Of a stretch of DNA of 64,000 nt, positions 12,312 through 26,940 are shown piece by piece; positions within the stretch are counted from its first letter, which is position 1, and each line of letters starts with the position of its first letter. The stretch is from Nemophila menziesii (taxonomy: Eukaryota; Streptophyta; Magnoliopsida; Boraginales; Hydrophyllaceae): positions 186,001-250,000 of the forward strand of contig JARWIR010000094.1 of the NCBI GenBank assembly GCA_029959085.1, read 5' to 3'. A program made the translations under genes and the position numbers. The notes below the pieces were generated by a model. It saw only the letters and a program-made list of their open reading frames with translations, made no database searches and was not told where the DNA came from.

Positions 12312-14497
12312 AATTATTATATTAAAATTTTAGTTAGATATTCATGGCTATCAGTCGTTTAATATGGAAAAAATTTACAAAAAAATTAAAGCTGGACATA
12401 TTTCTAGCAAAATTTTATAGTCCTTGAAATTTGCCTGTTGTAATTGTTCCTAATTTTTCAATTATGATGTTTAAGTTCTGTATTTCAAGTTTGTGATAAG
12501 TTTGTCCTTTTTTTGTTTTTTCATTATATTATACGTGTCATCCTCTTATGATAGAACAGGAGAACAGGAGGACTGTATAGTTATTTATTAAAATAAATAA
12601 TCACATAAAATTAACATTAATAATGTAAATGCAAATAAAAAAAAATTACATTGTAAGAAAATCGTAAAATGAGTGAGTAAAGTGTTTCATTTACAAGATA
12701 AAGGGCTAAGTGTTAAAAAGTAAATCTTTGCTTCAAGCCAATCTCTTTTTCTTTCCTTGCGTAATTAGGGTAGTTTAGGGGACCATGGCCCACCCAAGTT
12801 TTGATATTTCATTTTGATCCATAAAGTTTAATTTTGTAAAAAACAATTTCTGATATCTTGGTTTTCAGAACATTCACTTGGTCCCCCATATTTTAGAGTT
12901 AAATCTTAAAGTATTAATTTATTTTTTTCTATATAAACTCTTTTTGTTTATATAATTTAATATAATTTGTATTATTTTCATTCAATACTTCTTGCATAAT
13001 TATGATTTAATATAAATCCACTCCAGGGCACAATAAAATTTTAACATGTTACAATTCCAATTACTCTTTTACCCTTTTTTGTTTTTATTTCTGATATATA
13101 TTTATTTGATCAAAAATATTTTAAATTCTAATAATTTTTCTTTCTCTCTCATATCTCTAACCTCCTCTTTCTCGCACGTGAAAACCAGGTCTTGCCATGA
13201 GCTTCTATGAGACGATAGCATAATATTGGTTTCAAACACAAGGTATATTTGATTACAAACTTTATTATCCCATTTCTATATAACTTATGCTGATGATACG
13301 TATTGTTTAGTCAAATGTGCGAGCTTATTATCAAACTTTTCTTGATGATAAAACTCAAATATCAGTTGATAAGAAGATCAAGGGTTATGGTCCATTGCTA
13401 AAAGACAAGGAAGTGATATTATGAATACGTAGGGCATCAGATTCTAATTCAAGAGATTCGGTGGGATGTAGACGATTTTGGAAGTGACGAGATGAAGGAT
13501 TTAGAGAACAACTTTCTTGGGAGGCTCCTGGAATGTTAATAGAACAAGAAACAAGAATATGAGGACAGTGCATACAAAATACCGCATCTTGGCTTTAGAA
13601 AATTATTGAGTTGCTTTGTTTTGTCAATTTTTGAACTCCTAGTCTAATTTTTTAGTTGCTTTGTTTTGTCAATTTTTGTACTGCTAATTTTTGTAATGCT
13701 AGTCTTTTCTAATAATCATTAGTATTTTTGTAATAATTAGTAGTAATTTCAATTCAATTTCCTTTCTTTTTGTTATTTCCCTTATTTGAATGTAGTCGTC
13801 AAGCAAAATTCCAAAAACTCAATGAATTTTCTCGATACTCGGAAAAGTTATTCTACGTACTAAGCATACAATCATACTCAGTACGAGGCTACTCAGTCTA
13901 GTAACTCAATAAAAAAATTTAAACACTTAGTAACTTTTTCCGTTACTGAGCACTTTTTCCTATACTCGGTATCTTTTTCCATACTCAATACTCCATACCA
14001 GTAACGTTTTTCACACTCGGAACGCCATACTCAGAACTTTTTCAGGCGGTGGTCGGCGATGGTTGGTGGTTGTGGTCGGTGCTGAAAATTCTTGATAGTT
14101 AATGAAGGAGGAGAGGGAAAAAAGGATATAGAAGGAGAGAGACTAATGGTAATAGAAGAGAAAAAGAAATGAGAGGGTTCATTTGTGGCACCAAGATAGT
14201 CTCCAAGACCAAATTCACCCTACGATTTTTAGGACCAAAATTATAATTGTGTTTTAATTTTTTTGTGGTTTTATATAATAAAATACAAATTTTTATATGT
14301 AATTTCATCAGAGACAAGACATTGGATCTTGGGTCGTTTAACTTCACCTGCTCTATCAAACTTTTTAAATTTATTTTATCACGTTATAATTTATTTTATT
14401 TGTATATTTTTTTAAATTTTAAAATATAGATTATGTTGTATAATATAGGGAATTATAACTTAATTAATTTATATGAATTTAATATACAAACAACTTA

Positions 14498-14700
14498 GGG
14501 CCCATTTGGAAGTGTTTATTTTAGAGTAAAAAAACGCTTCTAGAATAAAAATTTAAATTTAAAAAAATTATTTTAAATCTAAAATCACTCTAAGTGTTTT
14601 TTAAGAAGCACCAACTCATAAAGTGATTTTAAGAGTTTAAAACACTTTAAAAGTTCGTGAAACACTTTTAAGTACTTTTTTAAAAAAACATTTCCAAACA
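14498..14700. mobile_element. hAT-like MITE, U4 copy
   Basis: One base shorter, with CACTCTAAGTG weakening the hairpin arm and AAACATTTCC at the right end. Confidence 0.68.
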
Positions 14701-15707
14701 ATAACTTATATTACATTTTTATTATAATATAGAGACCGACTTTATTTTTTAAATCGTGGTTATTATTTAATATTATGAAATTATATTAAGCGTATTTTAC
14801 TCCTATTTGTTGATGTTAAGTATCCGTTATCAAGGGTAGTTCAGGAGTTTTATTTAGTGAAGGTTCTAAAATTCAAAAAAGCCTGGTATGGGAAAATTCT
14901 CTATATAGTCCGTGTGTTATATCCTTTTTATGGCCTTTTAGTATCGCCTAGGGTGTGATAAAAACATGATAATAAAATACGGATAAACGATGCACTAACA
15001 ACCTAGACTAATCACGTTACTCACGTCATGTATCACATGTTGTATGCAAGTTTTAACGATAAGTCAGATGCAGTCTCAGGGACTTAGTGTGTTATACGAA
15101 TCACGTCTCACCATTATTGAAATGTGGTTTAGCAATTGATTTATTAAAACAACATTACTAATCATCAATATCTAATTTTGACAGAAAATATTATATTTAA
15201 CTATTATAATTAATAACCTATATATTTAAAGCATGTTCCAATAATATAGCGAGTGTATCCATTTGATAAACCATCTAATTATAAAATTAAAGTATTTAAA
15301 CAATTTTATCAACAAGTAATTTACAAAAATTTGAATTCAAATTCTTCACATAACTGATAGTTTACTATATATAATAAATATATTCAGCAAATAAAGAAAT
15401 TAAAATCTTAATAAGCAAAGATGAAAAACATTTAAATCAAGTTTTACTAGTATTAATATCATTTTAAATATATATTAATTCAAATAAGGTAAAATATCAA
15501 AATTCAACAAATTATATAAGAAAAAAAAACTAATTACACCTCTTTGTATGAATAATAAATTATAAACCATAATTACTATATTTTTTTTGACTATGTTAAC
15601 TATATAAAATATGTTTTAATAAAAAACGAATAACTCAAAATTTATTCAATTAACCAAAAGATAGAAAAATAAAATAATCTATATAAAATTACCGCCTCTC
15701 CCTTCCT

Positions 15708-15741
15708 AACCCTAGCTTCCACATTTTCTTGTCTATAAATA
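15708..15741 (+). promoter_or_regulatory. Telo-box and TATA box, U5
   Basis: Both motifs intact; this promoter-like block precedes the longest version of the small ATG ORF. Confidence 0.5.
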
Positions 15742-15799
15742 ACAAATTACACACACAAAAACATCATCAAATTGTAATATTTTGTATTATTATTTTGTA

Positions 15800-15988
15800 A
15801 TGATTGATAGAATGTGTCCGTTCTCAAAGATGCTTCTTTCTCTGTCGATCTTTTCATTTTCATGTCAAGTGTATTTTTCTTTTAGAGATCGTTTACCATT
15901 CCATTTCAATCAAATATTCTTTCACATGTTAATATTTTTATTAATTTTTTATCATCTTGTCATTATAATAGATGAGGGACATTTATAG
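15800..15988 (+). other. Small ATG ORF, extended version in U5 (62 codons)
   Basis: GATCGTTTACC in place of GATCGTTGACC removes the usual stop, and the frame runs on through LPFHFNQIFFHMLIFLLIFY and ends at DEGHL. The added part is strongly hydrophobic and AT-rich, as expected from read-through of non-coding sequence. The change is a private point mutation. Confidence 0.2.
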
Positions 15989-16069
15989 TAAAATAAATGT
16001 GTCATGTCTGTAAAATAAAATGTTTAATGGTATTATGTATAAATTTCAGATAAGATAGAGACAAAAGAA

Positions 16070-16384
16070 GTGTTTAGTACCTTCCATGAAGAAGCATCTA
16101 CTTGTGGACAAGCTAACATTTCACTTCGATTTAACGATGATTTGAAAAGAAACAACACGGAGAAGATGAACATTAACACTGTGCTCAAATCAATAGCTTA
16201 TTGCTTCTCCTTTATAATGAATTTAATCTCTTTCTGTACTTTGGATGTTTCTAAAGGCTGGTACTTGATTGATTTTGTATTGTTATTTTCAATATATTTT
16301 ATCATAACCTTTATTGTGTGTACATTAATTTTAAAATATCTCTATTTGAACTTGATTCAAATTATTTCATTTTTTATTTATTGA
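16070..16384 (+). other. 104-codon frame, U5
   Basis: Intact, with HEEAST, DDLKRNN and MNLISF variants. Confidence 0.25.
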
Positions 16385-18575
16385 AATTATTATATTAAAA
16401 TTTTAGTTAGATATTCATGGCTATCAGTAGTTTAATATGGAAAAAAAATTACAAAAAAATTAAAGCTGGACATATTTCTAGCAAAATTTTATAGTCCTTG
16501 AAATTTGCCTGTTGTAATTGTTCCTAATTTTTCAATTATGATGTTTAAGTTCTGTATTTCAAGTTTGTGATAAGTTTGTCCTTTTTTTGTTTTTTCATTA
16601 TATTATACATGTCATCCTCTTATGACAGAAAGGAGAACAGGAGGACTGTATAGTTATTTATTAAAATAAATAATCACATGAAATTAACATTAATAATGTA
16701 AATGCAAATAAAAAAAGATTTTACATTGTAAGAAAATCGTAAAATGAGTGAGTAAAGTGTTTCATTTACAAGATAAAGGGCTAAGTGTTAAAAAGTGAAT
16801 CTTTGCTTCAAGCCAATCTCTTTTTCTTTCCTTGCGTAATTAGGGTAGTTTAGGGGACCATGCCCCACCCGAGTTTTGATATTTCATTTTGATCCCTAAA
16901 GTTTAATTTTATAAAAAACAATTTTTGATATCTTGGTTTTCAGAACATTCACTTGGTCCCCCATATTTTAGAGTTAAATCTTAAAGTATTAATTTATTTT
17001 TTTCTATATAAACTCTTTTTATTTATATAATTTAATATAATTTGTATTATTTTCATTCAATACTTCTTGCATAATTATGATTTAATATAAATCCAGTACA
17101 GGGCACATTAAAATTTTAACAGGTTACAATTCCAATTACTCTTTTACCCGTTTTTGTTTTTATTTCTGATATATATTTATTTGATCAAAAATATTTTAAA
17201 TTCTAATAATTTTTCCTTCTCTCTCATATCTCTAACCTCCCCTTTCTCGCACGTGAAAACCAGGTCTTGCCATGAGCTTCTGTGAGACGATAGCATAATA
17301 CTGGTTTCAAACACAAGGTATATTTGATTACAAACTTTATTATCCCATTTCTATATAACTTATGCTGATGATACGTATTGTTTAGTCAAATGTGCGAGCT
17401 TATTATCAAACTTTTCTTGATGATAAAAATCAAATATCAGTTGATAAGAAGATCAAGGGTTATGGTCCATTGCTAAAAGACAAGGAAGTGATATTATGAA
17501 TACGTAGGGCATCAGATTCTAATTCAAGAGATTCGGTGGGATGTAGACGATTTTGGAAGTGACGTGATGAATGATTTAGAGAACAACTTTCTTGGGAGGC
17601 TCCTGGAATGTTAATAGAACAAGAAACAAGAATATGAGGACAGTGCATACAAAATGCCGCATCTTGGCTTTAGAAAATTATTGAGTTGCTTTGTTTTGTC
17701 AATTTTTGAACTCCTAGTCTAATTTTTTAGTTGCTTTGTTTTGTCAATTTTTGTACTGCTAATTTTTGTAATGCTAGTCTTTTCTAATAATCATTAGTAT
17801 TTTTGTAATAATTAGTACTAATTTCAAAAATTCAATTTCTTTTCTTTTTGTTATTTCCCTTATTTGAACGTAGTCGTCAAGCTAAATTCCATAAACTCAA
17901 TGAATTTTCTCGATACTCGGAAAAGTTATTGTACGTACTAAGCATACAATCATACTCAGTACGAGGATACTCAGTCTAGTAACTCAATAAAAAAATTTAA
18001 ACACTTAGTAACTTTTTCCGTTACTGAGCACTTTTTCCTATACTCAGTATCTTTTTTCATACTCAATACTCCATACCGGTAACGTTTTTCACTCTCGGAA
18101 CGCCATACTCAGAACTTTTTCAGGTGGTGGTCGGCGATGGTTGGTGGTTGTGGTCGGTGCTGAAAATTCTTGATAGTTAATGAAGGAGGAGATAGAAAAA
18201 AGGATATAGAAGGAGAGAGATTAATGGTAATAGAAGAGAAAAAAGAATGAGAGGGTTCATTTGTGGCACCAAGATAGTCTCCAAGACCGAATTCACCCTA
18301 CGATTTTTAGGACCAAAATTATAATTCTGTTTTAATTTCTTTGTGGTTTTATATAATAAAATACAAATTTTTATATGTAATTTCATCAGAGACAAGACAT
18401 TGGATCTTGGGTCGTTTAACTTCACCTGCTCTATCAAACTTTTTAAATTTATTTTATCACGTTATAATTTATTTTATTAGTATATTTTTTTAAATTTTAA
18501 AATATAGATTATGTTGTATAATATAGGGAATTATAACTTAATTAATTTATATGAATTTAATATACAAACAACTTA

Positions 18576-18779
18576 GGGCCCATTTGGAAGTGTTTATTTT
18601 AGAGTAAAAAAACGCTTCTAGAATAAAAATTTAAATTTAAAAAAATTATTTTAAATCTAAAATCACTCTAAGTGTTTTTTTAAGAAGCACCAACTTATAA
18701 AGTGATTTTAAGAGTTTAAAACACTTTAAAAGTTCGTGAAGCACTTTTAAGTACTTTTTTAAAAAAGCATTTCCAAACA
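18576..18779. mobile_element. hAT-like MITE, U5 copy
   Basis: Shares CACTCTAAGTG with U4; the loop reads CACCAACTTATAAAGTG. Confidence 0.68.
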
Positions 18780-19786
18780 ATAACTTATATTACATTTTTA
18801 TTATAATATAGAGACCGACTTTATTTTTTAAATCGTGGTTATTATTTAATATTATGAAATATATTAAGCGTATTTTACTCCTATTTGTTGATGTTAAGTA
18901 TCCGTTATCAAGGGTAGTTTAGAAGTTTTATTTAGTGAAGGTTCTAAAATTCAAAAAAGCCTGGTATGGGAAAATTCTCTATATAGTCCGTGAGTTATAT
19001 CCTTTGTTATGGCCTTTTAGTATCGCCTAGGGTGTGATAAAAGTATGACAATAAAATACGGATAAACGATGCACTAACAACCTAGACTAACCACGTTACT
19101 CACGTCATGTATCACATGTTGTATGCAAGTTTTAACGATAAGTCAGATGCAGTCTCAGGGACTTAGTGTGTTATACGAATCACGTCTCACCATTATTGAA
19201 ATGTGGTTTAGCAATTGATTTATTAAAACAACATTACTAATCATCAATATCTAATTTTGACAGAAAATATTATATTTAACTATTATAATTAATAACCTAT
19301 ATATTTAAAGCATGTTCCAATGATATAGCGAGTGTATCCATTTGATAAACCATCTAATTATAAAATTAAAGTATTTAAACAATTTTATCAACTAGTAATT
19401 TACAAAAATTTGAATTCAAATTCTTCACATAACTGATAGTTTACTATATATAATAAATATATTAAGCAAATAAAGAAAGTAAAATCTTAATAAGCAAAGA
19501 TGAAAAACATCTAAATCAAGTTTTACTAGTATTAATATCATTTTAAATATATATTAATTCAAATAAGGTAAAATATCATAATTCAACAAATTATATAAGA
19601 ACAAAAAACTAATTACACCTCTTTGTATGAATAATAAATTATAAACCATAATTACTATATTTTTTTTGACTATGTTAACTATATAAAATATGTTTTAATA
19701 AAAAACGAATAACTCAAAATTTATTCAATTAACCAAAACATAGAAAAATAAAATAATCTATATAAAATTGCCTCCTCTCCCTTTCT

Positions 19787-19820
19787 AACCCTAGCTTCCA
19801 CATTTTCTTGTCTATAAATA
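19787..19820 (+). promoter_or_regulatory. Telo-box and TATA box, U6
   Basis: Intact motifs; the pyrimidine stretch ahead reads CCTCCTCTCCCTTTC, as in U9. Confidence 0.5.
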
Positions 19821-20149
19821 ACAAATTACACACACAAAAACATCATCAAATTATAATATTTTGTATCATTATTTTGTAATGATTGATAGAATGTGTCCGT
19901 TCTCAAAGATGCTTCTTTCTCTGTCGATCTTTTCATTTTCATGTCAAGTGTATTTTTCTTTTAGAGATAGTTGACCATTCCATTTCAATCAAATATTCTT
20001 TCACAGATTAATTTTTTTATTAATTTTTTATCATCTTGTCATTCTAATAGATAAGGGACATATATAGTAAAATTAATGTGTCATGTCTGTAAAATAAAAT
20101 GTTTAATGGTATTTATGTATAAATTTCAGATAAGATAGAGACAAAAGAA

Positions 20150-20464
20150 GTGTTTAGTACCTTCCATGAAGAAGCATCTACTTGTGGACAAGCTAACACT
20201 TCACTTCGATTTAACGATGATTTGAGAAGAAACAACACGGAGAAGATGAACATTAACACAGTGCTCAAATAAATAGCTTATTGCTTCTCCTTTATAATGA
20301 ATTTAGTCTCTTTCTGTACTTTGGATGTTTCTACGGGCTGGTACTTGATTGATTTTGTATTGTTATTTTCAATATATTTTATCATAACTTTTATTGTGTG
20401 TACATTAATTTTAAAATATCTCTATTTGAACTTGATTCAAATTATTTCATTTTTTATTTATTGA
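20150..20464 (+). pseudogene. 104-codon frame, broken copy in U6
   Basis: TCA-to-TAA at codon 41 (20270-20272) stops it after TVLK; the same lesion is in U9. Confidence 0.3.
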
Positions 20465-22660
20465 AATTATTATATTGAAATTTTAGTTAGATATTCATGG
20501 CTATCAGTAGTTTAATATGGAAAAAGAATTACAAAAAAATTAAAGCTGGACATATTTCTAGCAAAATTTTATAGTCCTTGACATTTGCCTGTTGTAATTT
20601 TTCCTAATTTTTCAATTATGATGTTTAAGTTCTGTATTTCAAGTTTGTGATAAGTTTGTCCTTTATTTGTTTTTCCATTATATTATACATGTCATCCTCT
20701 TATGACAGAACAGGAGAACAGAGAACAGGAGGACTGTATAGTTATTTATTAAAATAATAAATCACATAAAATTAACATTAATAATGTAAATGCAAATAAA
20801 AAAAGATTTTACATTGTAAGAAAATCGTAAAATGAGTGAGTAAAGTGTTTCATTTACAAGATAGAGGGCTAAGTGTTAAAAAGTGAATCTTTGCTTCAAG
20901 CCAATCTCTTTTTCTTTCCTTGCGTAATTAGGGTAGTTTAGGGGACCATGGCCCACCCGATTTTTGATATTTCATTTTGATCCCTAAAGTTTAATTTTAT
21001 AAAAATCAATTTCTGATATCTTGGTTTTCAGAACATTCACTTGGTCCCCCATATTTTAGAGTTAAATCTTAAAGTATTAATTTATTTTTTTCTATATAAA
21101 CTCTTTTTGTTTATATAATTTAATATAATTTGTATTATTTTCACTCAATACTTCTTGCATAATTATGATTTAATATAAATCCACTACAGGGCACATTAAA
21201 ATTTTAACAGGTTACAATTCCAATTACTCTTTTACCCTTTTTTGTTTTTATTTCTGATATATATTTATTTGATCAAAAATATTTTAAATTCTAATAATTT
21301 TTCCTTCTCTCTCATATCTCTAACCTCCCCTTTCTCGCACGTGAAAACCAGGTCTTGACATGAGCTTCTGTGAGACGATAGCATAATACTGGTTTCAAAC
21401 ACAAGGTATATTTGATTACAAAATTTATTAACCCATTTCTATATAACTTATGCTGATGATACGTATTGTTTAGTCAAATGTGCGAGCTTATTATCAAACT
21501 TTTATTGATGATAAAACTCAAATATCAGTTGATAAGAAGATCAAGGGTTATGGTCCATTGCTAAAAGACAAGGAAGTGATATTATGAATACGTAGGGCAT
21601 CAGATTCTAATTCAAGAGATTCGGTGGGATGTAGACGATTATGGAAGTGACGTGATGAAGGATTTAGAGAACAACTTTCTTGGGAGGCTCCTGGAATGTT
21701 AATAGAACAAGAAACAAGAATATGAGGACAGTGCATACAAAATACCGCATCTTGGCTTTAGAAAATTATTGAGTTGCTTTGTTTTGTCAATTTTTGAACT
21801 CCTAGTCTAATTTTTTAGTTGCTTTGTTTTGTCAATTTTTGTGCTGCTAATTTTTGAAATGCTAGTCTTTTCTAATAATCATTAGTATTTTTGTAATAAT
21901 TAGTAGTAATTTCAATTCAATTTCTTTTCTTTTTGTTATTTCCCTTATTTGAACGTAGTCGTCAAGCAAAATTCCAAAAACTCAATGAATTTTCTCGATA
22001 CTCGGAAAAGTTATTGTACGTACTAAGCATACAATCATACTCAGTACGAGGATACTCAGTCTAGTAACTCAATAAAAAAATTTAAACACTTAGTAACTTT
22101 TTCCGTCACTGAGCACTTTTTCCTATACTCAGTATCTTTTTCCATACTCAATACTCCATACCAGTAACGTTTTTCACACTCGGAACGCCATATTCAGAAC
22201 TTTTTCAGGCGGTAGTCGGTGATGGTTGGTGGTTGTGGTCGGTGCTGAAAATTCTTGATAGTTAATGATGGAGGAGAGAGAAAAAAGGATATAGAAGGAG
22301 AGAGATTAATGGTAATAGAAGAGAAAAAAGAATGAGAGGGTTCATTTGTGGCACCAAGATAGTCTCCAAGACCGAATTCACCCTACGATTTTTAGGACCA
22401 AAATTATAATTGTGTTTTAATTTCTTTGTAGTTTTATATTATAAAATACAAATTTTTATGTGTAATTTCATCAGAGACAAGACATTGGATCTTGGGTCGT
22501 TTAACTTCACCTGCTCTATCAAACTTTTTAAATTTATTTTATCACGTTATAATTTATTTTATTTGTATATTTTTTTAAATTTTAAAATATAGATTATGTT
22601 GTATAATATAGGGAATTATAATGTAATTAATTTATATGAATTTAATATACAAACAACTTA

Positions 22661-22865
22661 GGGCCCATTTGGAAGTGTTTATTTTACAGTAAAAAAACAC
22701 TTCTAGAATAAAAATTTAAATTTGAAAAAATTATTTTAAATCTAAAATCACTTTAAGTGTTTTTTTTAAGAAGCACCAACTCATAAAGAGATTTTAAGAG
22801 TTTAAAACACTTTAAAAGTTCGTGAAGCACTTTTAAGTACTTTTTTAAAAAAGCATTTCCAAACA
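22661..22865. mobile_element. hAT-like MITE, U6 copy
   Basis: Private changes TTTTACAGTAAAAAAACACTT and ATAAAGAGATTTT; the latter breaks one base pair of the central hairpin. Confidence 0.68.
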
Positions 22866-23870
22866 ATAACTTATATTACATTTTATTATAATATAGAGAC
22901 CGACTTCATATTTTAAATCGTGGTTATTATTTAGTATTATGAAATTATATTAAGCGTATTTTACTCCTATTTGTTGATGTTAAGTATCCGTTATCAAGGG
23001 TAGTTTAGGAGTTTTATTTAGTGAAGGTTCTAAAATTCAAAAAAGCCTGGTATGGGAAAATTCTCTATATAGTCCGTGAGTTATATCCTTTTTTATGGCC
23101 TTTTAGTATCGCCTAGGGTGTGATAAAAATATGATAATAAAATACGGATAAACGATGCACTAACAACCAAGACTAATCACGTTACTCACGTCATGTATCA
23201 CATGTTGTATGCAAGTTTTAACGATAAGTCAGATGCAGCCTCAGGGACTTAGTGTGTTATACGAATCACGTCTCACCATTATTGAAATGTGGTTTAACAA
23301 TTGATTTATTAAAACAACATTACTAATCATCAATATCTAATTTTGACAGAAAATATTATATTTAACTATTATAATTAATAACCAATATATTTAAAGCATG
23401 TTCCAATGATATAGCGAGTGTATCCATTTGATAAACCATCTAATTATAAAATTAAAGTATTTAAACAATTTTATAAACTAGTAATTTACAAAAATTTGAA
23501 TTCAAATTCTTCACATAACTGATAGTTTACTATATATAATAAATATATTAAGCAAATAAAGAAATTAAAATCTTAATAAGCAAAGATGAAAAACATATAA
23601 ATCAAGTTTTACTAGTATTAATATCATTTTAAATATATATTAATTCAAATAAGGTAAAATATCAAAATTCAACAAATTATATAAGAAAAAAAACTAATTA
23701 CACCTCTTTGTATGAATAATAAATTATAAACCATAATTACTATATTTTTTTGACTATGTTAACTATATAAAATATGTTTTAATAAAAAAAGAATAACTCA
23801 AAATTTATTCAATTAACCAAAAGATAGAAAAATAAAATAATCTATATAAAATTGCCGGCTCTCCCTTCCT

Positions 23871-23904
23871 AACCCTAGCTTCCACATTTTCTTGTCTATA
23901 AATA
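23871..23904 (+). promoter_or_regulatory. Telo-box and TATA box, U7
   Basis: Intact motifs, with GCCGGCTCTCCC just upstream. Confidence 0.5.
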
Positions 23905-24233
23905 ACAAATTACACACACAAAAACATCATCAAATTGTAATATTTTGTATCATTATTTTGTAATGATTGATAGAATGTGTCCGTTCTCAAAGATGCTTCT
24001 TTCTCTGTCGATTTTTTCATTTTCATGTCAAGTGTATTTTTCTTTTAGAGATCGTTGACCATTCCATTTAAATCAAATATTCTTAGACAGATTAATATTT
24101 TTATTACTTTTTTATCATCTTGTTATTCTAATAGATGAGGGACATGTATAGTAAAATTAATGTGTCATGTCTGTAAAATAAAATGTTTAATGGTATTTAT
24201 GTATAAATTTCAGATAAGATAGAGACAATATAA

Positions 24234-24548
24234 GTGTTTAGTACCTTCCATGAAGAAGCATGTACTTGTGGACACGCTAACATTTCACTTCGATTTAACG
24301 ATGATTTGAGAAGAAACAACACGGAGAAGATAAACATTAACACAATGCTCAAATCAATAGCTTATTGCTTCTCCTTTATAATGAATTTACTCTCTTTCTG
24401 TACTTTGGATGTTTCTAAAGGCTGGTACTTGATTGATTTTGTATTGTTATTTTCAATATATTTTATCATAACCTTTATTGTGTGTACATTAATTTTAAAA
24501 TATCTCTATTTGAACTTGATTCAAATTATTTCATTTTTTATTTATTGA
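24234..24548 (+). other. 104-codon frame, U7
   Basis: Intact, with EEACTCGHAN and NTMLKS variants. Confidence 0.25.
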
Positions 24549-26735
24549 ATTTATTATATTGAAATTTTAGTTAGATATTCATGGCTACCAGTCATTTAAT
24601 ATGGAAAAAAATTTACAAAAAAATTAAAGCTGGTCATATTTCTAACAAAATTTTATAGTCCTTGAAATTTGCCTGTTGTAATTGTTCCTAATTTTTCAAT
24701 TATAATGTTTAAGTTCTGTATTTCAAGTTTGTGATAAGTTTGTCCTTTTTTTGTTTTTTCATTATATTATACGTGTCATCCTCTTATAACAGAACAGGAG
24801 AACAGGAGGACTGTATAGTTATTTATTAAAATAAATAATCACATAAAATTAACATTAATAATGTAAATGCAAATAAAAAAAGATTTTACATTGCAAGAAA
24901 ATCGTAAAATGAGTGAGTAAAGTGTTTAATTTACAAGATAAAGGGCTAAGTGTTAAAAAGTGAATCTTTGCTTCAAGCCAATCTCTTTTTCTTTCCTTGC
25001 GTAACTAGGGTAGTTTAGGGGACCATGGCCCACCCGAGTTTTGATATTTCATTTTGATCCTTAAAGTTTAATTTTATAAAAAACAATTTCTGATATCTTG
25101 GTTTTCAGAACAAACACTTGGTCCCGCATATTTTAGAGTTAAATCTTGAAGTATTAATTTATTTTTTTCTATATAAACTCTTTTTGTTTATATAATTTAA
25201 TATAATTTGTATTATTTTCATTCAATACTTCTTGCATAATTATGATTTAATATAAATCCACTACAGGGCACATTAAAATTTTAACAGGTTACAATTCCAA
25301 TTACTCTTTTACCCTTTTTTGTTTTTATTTCTGATATATATTTATTTGATCAAAAATATTTTAAATTCTAATAATTTTTCCTTCTCTCTCATATCTCTAA
25401 CCTCCCCTTTCTCGCACGTGAAAACCAGATCTTGCCATGAGCTTCTGTGAGACGATAGCATAATACTGGTTTCAAACAAAGGTATATTTGATTACAAACT
25501 TTATTATCCCATTTCTATATAACTTATGCTGATGATACGTATTGTTTAGTCAAATGTGCGAGCTTATTATCAAACTTTTCTTGATGATAAAACTCAAATA
25601 TCATATGATAAGAAGATCAAGGGTTATGGTCCATTGCTAAAAGACAAGGAAGTGATATTATGAATACGTAGGGCATCAGATTCTAATTCAAGAGATTCGG
25701 TGGGATGTAGACGATTTTGGAAGTGACGTGATGAAGGATTTAGAGAACAACTTTCTTGGGAGGCTCCTGGAATGTTAATAGAACAAGAAACAAGAATATG
25801 AGGACAGTGCATACAAAATACCGCATCTTGGCTTTAGAAAATTATTGAGTTGGTTTGTTTTGTCAATTTTTGAACTCCTAGTTTAATTTTTTAGTTGCTT
25901 TGTTTTGTCAATTTTTGTACTGCTAATTTTTGTAATGCTAGTCTTTTCTAATAATCATTAGTATTTTTGTAATAATTAGTAGTAATTTCAATTCATTTTC
26001 TTTTCTTTTTGTTATTTCCCTTATTTGAACGTAGTCGCAAAGCAAAATTCCAAAAAGTCAATGAATTTTCTCGATACTCGGAAAAGTTATTGTACGTACT
26101 AAGCATACAATCATACTCAGTACGAGGATACTCAGTCTAGTAACTCAATAAAAAAATTTAAACACTTAGTAACTTTTTCCGTTACTGAGCACTTTTTCCT
26201 ATACTCTGTATCTTTTTCCATACTCAATATTCCATACCAGTATCGTTTTTCACACTCGGAACGCCATACTCAGAACTTTTTCAGGCGGTGGTCGGCGATG
26301 GTTGGTGGTTGAGGTCGGTGCTGAAAATTCTTGATAGTTAATAAAGGAGGAGAGAGAAAAAAGGATATAGAAGGAGAGAGATTAATGGTAATAGAAGAGA
26401 AAAAAGAAGGAGAGGGTTCATTTGTGGCACCAAGATAGTCTCCAAGACCGAATTCACCCTACGATTTTTAGGACCAAAATTATAATCGTGTTTTAATTTC
26501 TTTGTAGTTTTATATAATAAAATACAAATTTTTATATGTAATTTCATCAGAGACAAGACATTGGATCTTGGGTCGTTTAACTTCACCTGCTCTATCAAAC
26601 TTTTTAAATTTATTTTATCACGTTATAATTTATTTTATTTGTATATTTTTTAAAATTTTAAAATATAGATTATATTGTATAATATAGGGAACTATAACTT
26701 AATTAATTTATATGAATTTAATATACAAACAACTT

Positions 26736-26940
26736 AGGGCCCATTTGGAAGTGTTTATTTTAGAGTAAAAAAACGCTTCTAGAATAAAAATTTAAATTTG
26801 AAAAAATTATTTTAAATCTAAAATCACTTTATGTGTTTTTTTAAGAAGCACCAACTCATAAAGTGATTTTAAGAGTTTAAAACACTTTAAAAGTTCGTGA
26901 AGCACTTTTAAGTACTTTTTTAAAAAAGCATTTCCAAACA
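26736..26940. mobile_element. hAT-like MITE, U7 copy
   Basis: S-like interior (CACTTTATGTG), consistent with the S-like 3' half of this unit. Confidence 0.68.

Larger units (their letters stand above)
10872..14944 (+). repeat. Unit U4, L type
   Basis: Full-length L unit with the 97-bp and 191-bp segments both present. It is very close to U3 through most of its length but joins U5 directly with no mini-unit. Its MITE 3' half has AAACACTTTTAAG and AAAAAAACATTTCC variants. Confidence 0.93.
14945..19023 (+). repeat. Unit U5, L type
   Basis: Full-length L unit. Private changes include GATCGTTTACCATTCC (near 15888), which removes a stop found in most other units and lengthens a small ORF; ATTCAGCAAATAAAG near 15382; and GACAGAAAGGAGAACAGG near 16625. 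Confidence 0.93.
19024..23109 (+). repeat. Unit U6, L type
   Basis: Full-length L unit and close sibling of U9: both have the TCA-to-TAA stop in the 104-codon frame, GAGATAGTTGACC, CATAATTCAACAAATT, AACAGAGAACAGGAGG and CCTCCTCTCCCTTTCTAACC. Its minus-strand copy of the 86-codon frame is lost. Confidence 0.93.
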
